Of a stretch of 64,000 nucleotides of DNA, positions 41,690-53,290 are shown piece after piece. Positions within the stretch are counted from its first letter, which is position 1; every line of letters starts with the position of its first letter. Source of the DNA: Eunapius fragilis (Eukaryota > Porifera > Demospongiae > Spongillida > Spongillidae); the NCBI GenBank assembly GCA_963681505.1, contig OY811971.1:4371711-4435710 (forward strand), in the 5' to 3' direction. Below the pieces are notes generated by a model, which was not told where the DNA came from, did no database searches, and was given only the letters and a program-made list of their open reading frames with translations. A program made the translations under genes and the position numbers.

Positions 41690-42640
41690 AGAAGCCCCCC
41701 CCCCCCCCCCCCCAATATCATTTGTTCATTGTACGTGCTATTTGATTTTAATTGCTTTGCATTTGACAGTGGTTTGACTTGAACACACTATGGAGGTGTC
41801 TCAGGAAACTAAAGTGCAGTTCGGAGTGACCTAATGCATATAGGTCAAAAGTGCATGTTGGTGTCCACACATACACAATACACAAATTCATTCATTCCCG
41901 TATAGAATTGCAATGGACACTTACATGTATACAAGTGGATCATAGTCTTTTTTAGTTCCGTTTCATAGAAGAATGAACACCATTTGTCCTACGCACGCAC
42001 TCATTATTTATTGCCAATATTGGTATATTCTGCCATTTTATATTCAGTGTTCCATTATAGCACTGGTTTGAAGAAAAGCATTTAGGCATAGAACAAGACA
42101 CGTAATCACAGACCATGCTGCATGCACCCAGAAGCAAAGTACAACGTATTGATATCATTACAACAGTTGAGTACATCTAGACACGCGCGCGCGCGCACAT
42201 GCACACACTGATCTAACGTACTTATTGATCGAGCTAGCTCAAGTTACCAACCTGAACGACTGCTCTGTACACAGCCAAATTGTATTTTATGATACAGTTA
42301 CGTAACATAAGTGGCACATATATGTAAACAGAGTATGTCTCAACTATGTCAACACAATCTGTTACATACCCTGTTAACAAATTTTATGTCACAACTATGT
42401 ACTTACATTTTGGGACATAATGTTCTTACATATCTGTAGCTCATATATGTTACATACATGTATCATAAAATATGTACACCTTATAAGGAAATGTTTATCC
42501 ACTACTAGTATACGTGTTTATAACAGAATTAATAAATTAATTTTAATAAACACAAAATACATTATAGCAATCATGACAATACACCAATGTATTGCACACA
42601 GTGTCCTGTCTTTCCACTCTTTGAGCACACCCTTGCAGTC
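41690..42640. other. Non-coding stretch; 3' region of the minus-strand gene at its end
   Basis: A C-run at 41694-41713 and otherwise AT-rich DNA. A minus-strand ATTAAA near 42540 could be the polyadenylation signal for the gene ending at 42641. Confidence 0.5.
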
Positions 42641-44226
42641 TTAAAATTGCATGACTCTGTGCACTCGTGAACCACTGAAACTGATCTCAAGACGTTGGAA
42701 CTTGATATGCAGAAAACTGTCTTGCTCAGTGTCAACAAGGGACAGTCGTATTCGTTCAGCAATGGGCTGACCATCTGTGGACTCACAAGAGTGAAAGCCC
42801 TGAACAAGACAATGTGTGGTGCCAGAGAGTGTGTTGAAAGTAGCTAGAAGAAGTCCATGCTGTATCTGAAAGTTTGTGCAACATGTTATTCAGCTCCACC
42901 AGTATTGTTGCAGCCACCGCATGTACCTGGTCATAGGGGGTGAATAGTTCGATGAATTCTCCCAGATTTACAAGAGTTGAATCCTTGGAAATGACAGCCT
43001 TGAACTCTTCTACTGTATCACTGGTAGCCAGCTCCTCAAGCCTGATCTCAAACTGGGAATCATGCTGAAGAGCACCAAGTGTAGTAGTTGGACTGTCGAG
43101 AATAGTTTTTAGTGGTAATGTTGATAGAGTGCACTTTTGTCGTATTGCCTAAAAATATAATGTTGTCATGAAATGCTTCACAAATACAATAAAATATACC
43201 TTTTGAGGTGCTCCGACTTTGTATATATCACGGTCTTGATTCAGTTCCATCATTGGTATGCCGCACATTAAATGTTGCATACAAGGTGAAAAAAAAAACT
43301 CCTTTGTACCATTTCCACATCTAGAATAAATTATAAATACAACAATTAATTCAGAAATGCATAAAGTTTTTGTACCTTTCAGTACTATGTGTGCCATCAT
43401 TACAAATATAGCGCAGGTGTTATGTCCCGACTTGGGGCTAGCCAAGTACCAAATATACTGTAGCCTCGAACCACTGAGTTGAAAGATTCAAACCTATATG
43501 TACCAAAAATACTGTTAAATATTGCACACTTGTATATATAGCATGTAACAGTACCGTTCAGTAGAGAATGCAGAGCATGGTCCATAATCTCGAATGGTCT
43601 TTGGTTTCTTTAACAGTGCTGGCATGTGCTCCTTTATGGCATCAACAGAATCTTGACAACGTCTCTGCCACTCATTGTACAGTGAGGTGGTAAAGAATTC
43701 ACTGTAAACTATTTGAAAAACCTATAAAAATTATGGCATGAAGTCAACAAAAGTTGCTTACTTTGGATAATGACAAATATACTTTCTTCTGTCCTTCTGA
43801 TAGATATGGCCCCACAATAAATATTGCCATCTGGGTCCATCCTTTAAAATCCCCATGACTTGGAGTGCCGGCAAACATTTTTTTTTTTAAACCCAGAGGT
43901 GTTAAAAGCCTTGACTCTTGCTAGAACTTCACTTTTTTGCCTTATTGACAGCCATGACATTACTTCCTTTAGTACATACTTACAAGTACCAAGCAGTTTA
44001 GTGTGCAATACTTCTACAGGCATATACCTAATGTTGTACAAAAGACAAGCAAATAAGCTAGAGGATCCCAACTGCGATGCTTACCTAAATAAATCGGCTG
44101 GAATTGAAAACAAAGGATTTTCCATCTCCCTCAACCCATACTGCTTGCGCATCTCTGTTTTGGCCTGTTCAGTTGACTGCGCCACGATCTCTGCAACTTG
44201 CTGCAAACTTTGGCCTTCGTGCGCCT
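42641..44226 (-). CDS. Seven-exon gene of an unnamed invertebrate family
   Basis: Exons on the minus strand: ~44226-44095, 44027-43762, 43721-43555, 43493-43376, 43320-43200, 43148-42927, 42865-42641, all with GT..AG introns of only 40-67 bp. Residue landmarks: TEMRKQYGLREMENPLFSIP; PVEVLHTKLLGTCKYVLKEV; DFKGWTQMAIFIVGPYLSEG; FESFNSVVRGYSIFGTWLAP; a final exon with GTTHCLVQGFHSC. I recognise the PVEVLHT..LLG and FESFNS..R blocks as a conserved multi-copy pattern of invertebrate genomes, possibly transposon-derived, with no function I can name. A frame break lies in the GGGG run near 43852. The 5' start is not found. The function is unknown. Confidence 0.6.
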
Positions 44227-44360
44227 CTCACAGATCATGAGGATTCTGAGTTCACGTGTATAGACTTTTATACGGAAACGTTTCAGCACAAGGCTCACAA
44301 TAAAAGCCTGCTGTGAGCAGAATTTCAGCTCATTAACATGCGTGCATTGTTACGAGTATC
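44227..44360. other. Upstream flank of the minus-strand gene
   Basis: No promoter element recognised. Confidence 0.4.
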
Positions 44361-44778
44361 AAAGGCGGATCCGGGGGGGGGGGGGGGGGGGGGGGGGGTG
44401 TTTGGGGGTTGCAACCCCCCATTCATATAAGGTACCTCCCCCTCTTCTGCTAAGCAGCCCCCCCCCCCCCCCCACTCCCCGCTTTTTGTATCGGGACTGA
44501 AGCGCCGGACAGCACCCCCACCTCCGCTTTTCGTATTGCGGGCCTTAAGTAGACAGCATCACCCCCCCCCCCCACACACACACACACCCCGCTTTTTGTA
44601 TCGGGCCTGAAGCGGACAGCAGCCCACCCCCCCCCCCCCGCTTTTCGTGTCGGGCCTAAAGCGGATAGCACCCCTCCCCCCTCCCTTTTCGTCTCGGGCC
44701 TGAAGCGGACAGCCCCTCCCACACCGCTTTTCGTATCTCGGGTCCCAACCCCCCCTTTTGGAAAATCCTGTATCCGTC
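44357..44778. mobile_element. Non-autonomous hAT-like element
   Basis: Ends caaaggcggatccgggg at the left and, read inwards, cagggacggatacaggattt at the right. Just outside, agtat occurs on both sides (gagtat|caaagg, ccctg|agtat); the duplication is shorter than the 8 bp expected, so it may have decayed. The interior is made of variant copies of ccccgctttt..gtatcgggcctgaag with C-runs. Confidence 0.65.
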
Positions 44779-44783
44779 CCTGA

Positions 44784-45690
44784 GTATACATGCATAGATA
44801 TTCTGTGTAGAATATCTATGGTAATAGTATTAGAGCACTTACGCGTCGCCATCTTTCACAAAACGTGTCACGTGTCACGTGTCACGTGGTTTGCTTTTTT
44901 GTAAACATGTCGTCGATAAGGTTTCATCAATATTCATCCGCTATACCAGAGATAGTATAGAGAGGGCTATACTACCCACGCAAGAATCACCACTTTACAT
45001 GCCTGGTAGGGCTTATTTGATCGCTTCCCCCTCGAATTAACAGAAAATGACCTGCTGCGGCCTCAGTACAACTATTACGATCGGTACACCTGTATAGATT
45101 GACAGCGTTTTTGGTTGTCTGTTCGATTGAAAATACTACCAAAGTTATGACACAAACCTCGTTATAACTTGAAACTCTTCGCGTATTTTCTTCAGAGAGG
45201 CGAGGGTGGAGCAAACAAGAGGTGTTGAAAACTTTTTAAACGATATCGATGGTACGCTGCGCATATGTAGAGACACTTTGTGGTGTTAAAACGACCTCCA
45301 GACGATGGATGCGTTTGACTTTAACATAGTAGCTTACCTTCGTAAGTTACCGCAATTGTCTGGTTCAGACATGTTGTCAGATTGGTACAGATATGATTAC
45401 ATATCTGATCCCAGTTGTTCTACAACCTGAATCAGATATTCGTTACAGTTCCTTACATATTTAAGGAATATTCTGAATCAGAATGATAATACTCAACAGA
45501 CCTGAAACAGAATGATATACGCTTTTGGTACAGATTGTAAGCTTTAACATATCTGATACAGATCGTAAAGATTTGGCTGTGTACTATATGGATCTCGTGA
45601 TTTAACGATGCATGTGATACGCCCTCCTGGGGGGCGAGGCATTGATGATATACGGTATGATACGCCATCTTTACAGAACAGTGCTTGGGT
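44784..45690. other. Non-coding stretch
   Basis: Three overlapping cacgtg-type words in acgtgtcacgtgtcacgtg at about 44864-44887 resemble E-boxes. The rest shows no gene. Confidence 0.4.
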
Positions 45691-45691
45691 T

Positions 45692-45775
45692 TAGCGCGAT
45701 TAATGGGCGATTATCGCGATAATCGTCGCGATTAAAAAAATCGCGATATTATCGCGATTTTTTTCACCCGGGGCC
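45692..45775. repeat. atcgcgat cluster, inverse copy
   Basis: gcgattaatgggcgattatcgcgataatcg, a second tatcgcgat block and cacccggggc at the right. Inverse of the repeat at 33169-33235. Confidence 0.7.
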
Positions 45776-46224
45776 TTGTTGTCCTGTTCATTGAAAACTG
45801 GCTGCTAGATGCCTCGCCTTCTCCATCCTAGTGGTTTGTTTTTTATATATTGTAATATAATATGACTTGTATTAATAATGTACATGTTCATGATATTTGT
45901 AATCAATTATTATTATTATTATATTACAAATTGAATGAATAAATATATTTGAAGTACACACTTCTAACTTGCCATGTTTGACTAATTTTTAAGCTGCACA
46001 AGGTTCATTTTTATGGCCAACATAGCTGGTAGATTTCTACACATTACAGCATGTTTTTATAAATTTGCTTCCTCTATCAGTGCTGTTGTGTACTTATTAT
46101 CAGGCATTGGGAGGTTGTTGGAGGGTGTGGGAGGTATGTAGGGGTATGGGGAGACTACACACTCCCTGTGGCCGCTATCATTACTGCCCGGACTTATAAT
46201 AATTGATTTCAAGATGTAAAACTG

Positions 46225-46720
46225 AATGAAGTCATTTGATGGAAGAGTTGCTTTTGAGAACACCACCACACTAATTTATTTAATCACGAGAATAAGCAAG
46301 ACCCTTGTGGAGAAAGAATCAGGTACTCTGCATGGATGTTGGGAGTAGATAAAGCTCAATGAAAGCATAGATATTAAAGTAAAAAGTGGCCTGTGTCTTT
46401 ACATAACTCAGCTATGGGATGTCAGCAGCAGATTTAAGGTCTTGGGAATTAACAAGGTAGTCTCGAGAGGAGAGGGAGGAACTAATGTAACTGGCAAGTG
46501 ACTGACTCATCTTCAGTATGCTCCATTGTACTGCTTGGAACATATGCAAAGGGGATACCCCTATTTCATTTTAATTTATAAGTGATATCAATTTCAGGAT
46601 TATCCTTTGGTTTAAAATTATTGCTGGTCATGGCCACAACCTCCCAACTTATCCTCGTGGTAAAATAAATTAGTGTGGTGGTGTTCCCAAAAGCAACTCT
46701 CCTATCAAATGGCTTCATAC
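46225..46720. mobile_element. Element with 66-bp inverted ends
   Basis: 46225-46290 and 46654-46720 are inverse copies (atgaag.catttgat.g.agagtt, gcttttg.gaacaccaccac, actaatttatt). The 360 bp between has no ORF. Probably a MITE; the target duplication is not identified. Confidence 0.65.
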
Positions 46721-47135
46721 ACCTCCTACCATATTTTTACCATCATGCTTTTTTGCCCTAGGTGATTTGCAGTGTTTATATTGTCATTGCAATTTTGATA
46801 GTCAACGGTACGTGATTTAAAAGTGTATAGGTTCACTCACTAACACTGCATGACTGATATGAAGATATGAAGAGATATAATGCAGTGTGATGTACTCATG
46901 TGAGCAGCCATCACCAAGGGAAGGAGGTTGACTTGGCACAGGGTGTTGCAGCATACAAAGATGATCATGGAGCTTTCTCCACAGACAGGAACATAAACCA
47001 TTTCCTAGAGCATCATAAGATAGAGCAGTTGAATATAACTGTTGGGTTTAAGAAGTATATGTGGAAGCTCTGGTGTTCATACATACAGCACAGATTTACT
47101 CCATGTCATTTTACAGTTCCACCAAAATGTAAAAT
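46721..47135. other. Non-coding stretch
   Basis: An 89-codon frame at 46900 has no domain and runs into the minisatellite; not called. Confidence 0.5.
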
Positions 47136-47446
47136 GTCACCTGTCCACCTCCTACACAACCACCTCTGATCTGACCTCATGTCACCTGTCCACCTCCTAC
47201 ACAACCACCTCTGATCAGACCTAATGTCACCTGTCTGCTTCCTACACAACCACCTCTGATCAGACCTAATGTCACCTGACCACCTCCTACACAACCACCT
47301 CTGATCAGACCTAATGTCACCTGTCCAACTCCTACACAACCACCTCTGATCAGACCTAATGTCACCTGTCCACCTCCTACACAATCACCTCTGATCAGAC
47401 CTAATGTCACCTGTCCACCTTCTACACAACCACCTCTGATCAGGCC
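47136..47446. repeat. 45-bp minisatellite
   Basis: Seven copies of gtcacctgtccacctcctac, acaaccacctctgatcagac and ctaat. The unit is divisible by three, so frames stay open, but composition and position (upstream of the receptor exon) argue against coding. Confidence 0.95.
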
Positions 47447-47583
47447 TTATTCTGGTTCTGGCCTTCTACTCGCAACTCTGCGGCTCTGGCACTCACCCTC
47501 GGTTCCAGCTCTGGCCGTAACACTGTCAGACTTAATATTGCCTGGATCCTGTGGTGTTAAAAATTGTCAACCCTCTTCCCCAG

Positions 47584-50500
47584 TCCATGCCCAGACACTA
47601 ACATGCCAGGCCAAAGGAGGTGTGGTATCATGTCCTCCTGTAGCCTGTCCTGGGGACCAGGTGACCTTTACATGGACTGCACCAGCTCCTGTTGGTACCA
47701 ACCTATGGCTCCTGCCCAATGGATCATGCAGTAGTTCTAACACACCAGATAGCATTCTGCTAACTCAGGCTGCTGGTGCTTGCAGAGGTGTGAACATGGC
47801 CTGTGGACCATACACAGCAACCAATGTGGATCCTGGTCCATCCACACTATGTCTGACTAGTACCTTGACTGTAAGAGTGAACACTGGTATGACATCATCA
47901 CTGATCATGGTTGGAACCCGATCTTTAGCTGGTCAGACTGCTATAGTGAACACCACCCAAATCATGGTCATAGGTAAGAGTGTTTTGCTTGTGCATTGGT
48001 TATTGTAAAAAAAAATTAAGTAAAGGCATTTATATTTGGAATGAACACCTGTATAACCAACTTCAGTTATCCATTATGGTCCCTTCATGTGCTCGATTGA
48101 ATTGGCTGTGGTGCTTAAGTGAAGAACATCAAGTGTTCTAACCACCTAAGGAGACCAGTGTGCAATATGTATCTTTGCTGCATAAATGAAGGTACTCCAA
48201 GATGTGTGGAGCTAAAGGGTAATCACAACAAATCCTACGCTGACAGTCTAATATGATGTGCAGTATCTAGGCAACATCTGTATCGTGAACATGTGCTTCA
48301 TCTGGGTTAATATTTAATGTGTTTCATCTCACTTCCTCACTTCTCCTCCTCCCCAGCCTTCCCTGGTCCTTCTGTTGGCCTGACAGTAAGCAGTACCTCT
48401 GTGGACCAGCTAACAGTGACCTGGACCTCTCCCACCACTGGTGGTGTTCCTACCAGCTACAATGGTAGTATCAATGACAGTTATAACACTCGGGTCCCCA
48501 TCCCTGCCAATGGAGCACTTCAGAACACCTTCACTGGACTGATCAGTGACACACTCTACACTGTCTCAGTGGTGGCCATTAACACATGTGGTGTGATGAC
48601 AGCCTCTGGAAGAACATGTAAGTATGGAATGATGTATTGTAATACCTTAAGCCACAACATGTAACAGTATTTGACAGCTCTCATAACAAAGTATACATCT
48701 AGTGAAGTGCCTTGGGTGTGGTTATCTGTGTATTGTATACATGCACTATGTAAATGTATTGATTTAGTAGCTCTTACCCTGTCATACAAAAGCATTTGGT
48801 GAAGATTCATCCCTCCTATGGGTGTACCTAGTGTCCTTAGCAACATATACCTATCTCTCCACAGTGGTCCTCCCTTCTGTGGGTGTACTTAGTGTACATG
48901 TACCTATCTCTCCACAGTGGCCCTCCCTCCTATGGGTGTACTTAGTGTCCTTAGATACATGTACCTATTATCTCTCCACAGTGGTCCTCCCTCCTATGGA
49001 TGTACTTAGTGTCCTCAGCTACATGTACCTATCTCTCCACAGTGGTCCTCCCTCCGATGGGTGTACTTAGTGTCCATAGCTACATGTACCTGTCTCTCCA
49101 CAGTGGTTCTCCCTCATATTGCTGTACGTAATGTCCTTAGCTACATGTACCTATCTCTCCACAGTGGTCCTCCCTCCTATGGGTGTACTTAGTGTCCTTA
49201 GCTACATGTACCTATCTCTCCACAGTGGCCCTCCCTCCTATGGGTGTTAAGGTAGAACCATTGCTTGATTTCACCAAGGATTCTCTCAGTCTTACGATAT
49301 CCTGGATACCTGTGGTAAGAGGAGTTATTGCTGGTTATTAATGGTTACATGTTATTGCTCCATCACCAGGGAGGTAGTGTGACCATGTACACAGTGAGGG
49401 TTGTTAGTGATGGTACTTCTGTTGGTCAAGGCTCCACTACCTGTACCACATCACCATGTCTATATGTCCAACAAGTATCTGTCTTTGCTACCAACTACAC
49501 CATCTTTGTGGCTTCCATAAATGGAGATGGAGCTGTGGGTCCTGAGAACAGCACTACCATATACCACATGCTATATACTACCATATATGGTGAGTATCGC
49601 ATACTACTATATATGGTGATTATACATGTATCCTGAGGGCACACAAGTTCTGGATCATGTATTATGGTTCGGAAGCATTAACATAGGATACAGGCAGTCT
49701 GGGGACCACACTGGTAGGGCCACAACCGCTTATACCCAACTTCCCCATGTAATATTTTACTGGCCTGGGCCAGCAAAGTAACACCACAACACAAATATGT
49801 TATTGTTTACAGCTTTGCAATTTTTAAGAACAATTTCTTATTTTTGTACATATTCTATATCAATGCTTTGTAATGTTCATGTTGTCACCAGCAACTTTTT
49901 GATAGGAGCATATCCATGTAAAGCAACAAACATTGTTTAGAGTGATGAGAAAGAAAACAGACCTATGATCTTAATGGGACAGTGTCCAACATAATCACCC
50001 TTTGGGTACTTTTTGAAGTTTTGGATTTTATGTGCACTGTGGCATACAACTGCTGCTATATGTATGACTTTTCATTACACCCTTTTGTGCATATAATATG
50101 AAGTGATGGATATCTTTATTTCACCTCTCTTGCCTATGGAGGTAACCTATTTCAGAACATCCAAACCAATAATTCAACCATTGTCTGCTCTTTCAACCAG
50201 TCCTTCTACTGTGTGGTGTGCTGTAGTACTGATCCCTCTGTTCCTCCTGACTCAAGTGTGTATAATGTCTCCTCTACCAGAGGCACAGAGGTGACTGTGT
50301 ACCTTGGTGACCTCACCAGTGGTCTGATGTACTACTGCAGGGCAGCAGCTACCAACACTACCTCTGCAAACTGTGGTAGTCCTGTGGTTGGAGGTGTGAA
50401 AGTGTTCTTCAGCTTCATCACACCATCTCAACCACCACCATCATCACCATCACCATCACCACTACCATCCACCTCAGGTAAATATATTCAAAGTGTTTTA

Positions 50501-51350
50501 TGGAATGCCTGGGTCTTGAAATAATCTATCTATCTCAAAAAGCATTCTTGTTTATGGCGGTGGAGGTGGGGTCTAGGAGTTTTGGTGTTAGATCTGGGGC
50601 TCTGTAGCTTTGGTTATTCATCGTACTATTATGATAGTGTGAGCTGGTGTGGCCTACATGGTGAAGGTATACATGAAGCATTGCATAATTCATTTCATTT
50701 TTTTAGGCAAGCCTACAAACATTTTTCTAGCGCACACTTATAGTCAATTTTCTTCACTGTGACATGCATGATTGTGAATTGGATAGCAGGCAGGTCAAGC
50801 AAGTCTATGGTTGCAATTAATTGCTACTGTTGGTATCAATGTGAAGAAGTTTAGAAACTCAATACACATGTCGAATATGAAGTCATGGCATTATTAACAT
50901 AAACAAGATAGGTATGTTGGGAGGGGTGCCCAGGCTCTCATGTGATCACGCACTCTTCATCTATTTGTTTACTGCATGGTGTTGGGGGGGGGTGTGGTAG
51001 GAAGGGTGGTGGTGGTGGTGGTGGGGAGGGTGTTGCATGCCTCATTTGTGGACTGTCGTATTGGTGAATGCTCATATTAACACATGCACAGTCTGCATAC
51101 ACCATTAATAACTCATACAAGATCAGTTATCTGCACATTCATTTTTTTGCTAGTGCATTATTAATAGCAGTTATGTGATCTTTTTATTTCAGTTTCAATC
51201 ATATCACCTTCCATTGGCACCCCTACTGCTGTTGGGATAACATTTGCAGTCACATTTCTCATCTCCTCTTCTCTGGGGGCTTTGGTTGACACCATCATAA
51301 TATGTGTTTGCTACATCCCAAGAGTATCCTCTATGACTTCTGAAGCATAG
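47584..51350 (+). CDS. Type I receptor with Ig-like and FN3 domains
   Basis: Six exons with matching phases: 47584-47973, 48357-48617, 49226-49314, 49370-49589, 50142-50477, 51193-51350. Exon 1 encodes a Cys-rich Ig-like domain (GDQVTFTWTAPAPVG). Exon 2 is one FN3 domain (VDQLTVTWTSP, GLISDTLYTVSVVAINTCG). Exons 3 and 4 form a split FN3 domain (SLTISWIPV / YTVRVVSDG, NYTIFVASINGDG). Exon 5 is a Cys-containing extracellular module with many N-glycosylation sites and a Pro/Ser stalk. Exon 6 has one membrane helix (AVGITFAVTFLISSSLGALV..IIICVCY) and a tail of about 15 residues ending in TAG. The start and signal peptide lie upstream and are not identified. Cell-surface recognition is likely; the ligand is unknown. 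The tail is cut short by a minisatellite. Confidence 0.8.
48805..49225 (+). repeat. 60-bp minisatellite containing a splice acceptor
   Basis: About seven copies of a 55-62 bp unit, each with tacctatctctccacag followed by tggtcctccctcctatgggt. The last copy, ending at 49225, is followed by the open exon 49226-49314; the earlier copies are identical acceptors followed by the start of the same exon and then gtgtacttagtgtcc, without a donor. Confidence 0.95.
49590..50141. other. Intron of the receptor
   Basis: No exon or repeat recognised. The end (tttcacctctcttgcctatggag) is the acceptor chosen because it keeps phase 1 with the previous exon. Confidence 0.6.
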
Positions 51351-51430
51351 TGAGATATAAGGTAGCATAGTGAGATATAGGATAGCATAGTGAGATATGG
51401 GGTACCATAGTGAGATATAGGGTAGCATAG
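51344..51430. repeat. 20-bp minisatellite overlapping the receptor stop
   Basis: gcatagtgagatataggata-type copies starting at the final codons of the receptor. Same unit as 25566-25795. Confidence 0.9.
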
Positions 51431-52020
51431 TGATATGATTTGTGTACAGTGTATCATTGTAACCTTTCATAAGAGACATGCATGTGCATATGAATGTAGT
51501 GTGCTTAGTTGATGGCTAAGGTACAGAAATTCTGACCATGGATATGGGCTTACCTTTAAGTGAGGTGTGGAATTTCATATCTAGTCAGCTGAGTAGGGGC
51601 TGCTTGTTGGCGACTGGCTCTTGAGGTAGACTGGTGCAATATTATATGGTCCCATTGAGGTATGACCAACATGGGATGATAATTCCACTCTATGTTTAAA
51701 TGCACACATCAAACATTGTATCAACATTAGAACAAAAGTGAATGATGTGTTGTAAACTGATGGAATTATAATACAACTATATATGTGTGTCATTACTGTT
51801 ACTGACAGACACACATAATATATATAAGCGATTGAACATGGTGCCATGCTCAGAGCAGTTACTCATTATGACCAGCTCAGCCTGGACTGAAATGAATTAA
51901 TCAAGTACAGGTTTGTGTCAACTTTGGCTGTCTAAAATAAATCTTCCCCAGACCACTACGATAGCATGTCAACAAAAGAAGATTTCTCCAAACAGTTCTC
52001 ATAAAGTTTGTCGGCCTCCA
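51431..52020. other. Non-coding stretch
   Basis: No gene recognised. Confidence 0.5.
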
Positions 52021-52023
52021 CTA

Positions 52024-52430
52024 CCTGATGGTACCTCTGTTGGTCATGGCTCCACTACCTGATGGTACCTCTGTTGGTCACGGCTCCACTACCAGATGGT
52101 ACCTCTGTTGGTCATGGCTTCACTACCTGATGGTACCTCTGTTGGTCATGGTTCCATACTTGATGGTACCTCTATTGATCATGGCTCCACTACCTGATGG
52201 TACCTCTGTTGGTCACGGCTCCACTACCAGATGGTACCTCTGTTGGTCATGGCTTCACTACCTGATGGTACCTCTGTTGGTCATGGTTCCATACTTGATG
52301 GTACCTCTATTGATCATGGCTCCACTACCTGATGGTACCTCTGTTGATCATGGCTCCACTACCTGATGGTACCTCTGTTGGTCATGGCTCCACTACCTGA
52401 TGGTACCTCTGTTGGCCATAGCTCTACTAT
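52024..52430. repeat. 34-bp minisatellite resembling an FN3 exon
   Basis: About twelve copies of gatggtacctctgttggtca plus tggctccactacct, with a 136-bp higher-order period. The unit closely matches 49410-49445 in exon 4 of the receptor (gatggtacttctgttggtca, aggctccactacct). Confidence 0.93.
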
Positions 52431-52610
52431 TGCTGTCCTTATTTCATATGTCTTAGCATTATCAATTACATGGAAGGTTAGCTTGACTTACACCTAGTGA
52501 GGGCATATGCCATCACTGTGCTCTTTATGTCTGTAAAGATTTGTCGCTTATATTTTATGATGCATATTATTTACCTCCAATTAACCATTCACAGCACAGA
52601 GGTGCACAAA
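52431..52610. other. Spacer between minisatellites
   Basis: No feature seen. Confidence 0.5.
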
Positions 52611-52611
52611 G

Positions 52612-53290
52612 TCCAGGAAACTGAAACTGCTCTCTGGGCTGGGGTGTGTGGCTGTTCCCTGGGCTGGGGTGTGTGACTGTCCTCTGGGCTGGGGTGTATA
52701 TGACTGCTCTCTGAGCTGAGGTGTGTGGCTGTTCTCTGGGCTGGGGTGTGTGGCTGTTCTCTGGGCTGGGGTGTGTGCATGGCTGTTCTCTGGGCTGGGG
52801 TGTGTGACTGTTCTCTGGGCTGAGGTGTGTGACTGCTCTCTGGGCTGAGGTGTGTGACTGTTATCTGGGCTGGGGTGTGTGGCCTGCTCTCTGGGCTGAG
52901 GTGTGTGACTGCTCTCTGGGCTGGGGTGTGTGACTGTCCTCTGGGCTGGGGTGTATGACTGCTCTCTGGGCTGAGGTGTGTGGCTGTTCTCTGGGCTGGG
53001 GTGTGTGGCTGTTCTCTGGGCTGGGGTGTGTGGCTGTTCTCTGGGCTGGGGTGTGTGGCCTGCTCTCTGGGCTGAGGTGTGTGACTGCTCTCTGGGCTGG
53101 GGTGTGTGACTGCTCTCTGGGCAGGGTATGTGTGGCTGCTCTCTGGGCTGGGGTGTGGGATGGCTGTCTGGGCTGGGGTGTGTGGCTGTTCTCTGGGCTG
53201 GGGTGTGTGACTGCTCTCTGGGCTGGGGTGTGTGACTGCTCTCTGGGCTGAGGTGTGTGGCTGCTCTCTGGGCTGGGGGTGTGTGGCTAC
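52612..53290. repeat. 26-bp minisatellite
   Basis: About 26 copies of ctctctgggctggggtgtgt plus a variable gactgc/ggctgt. The long Ser/Pro/Thr frames on the minus strand are artefacts. Confidence 0.95.

Noticed and set aside
44864..44887. Triple acgtgtc / cacgtg as an enhancer
   Set aside because: No start site or gene can be tied to it; mentioned only in the stretch description.
46900..47169. 89-codon plus ORF
   Set aside because: Runs into a minisatellite and resembles nothing known; could be a stray exon but cannot be supported.
47136..47446. Regularly spaced repeats considered as a CRISPR array
   Set aside because: Units are adjacent with no unique spacers, and the context is an animal genome; it is a minisatellite.
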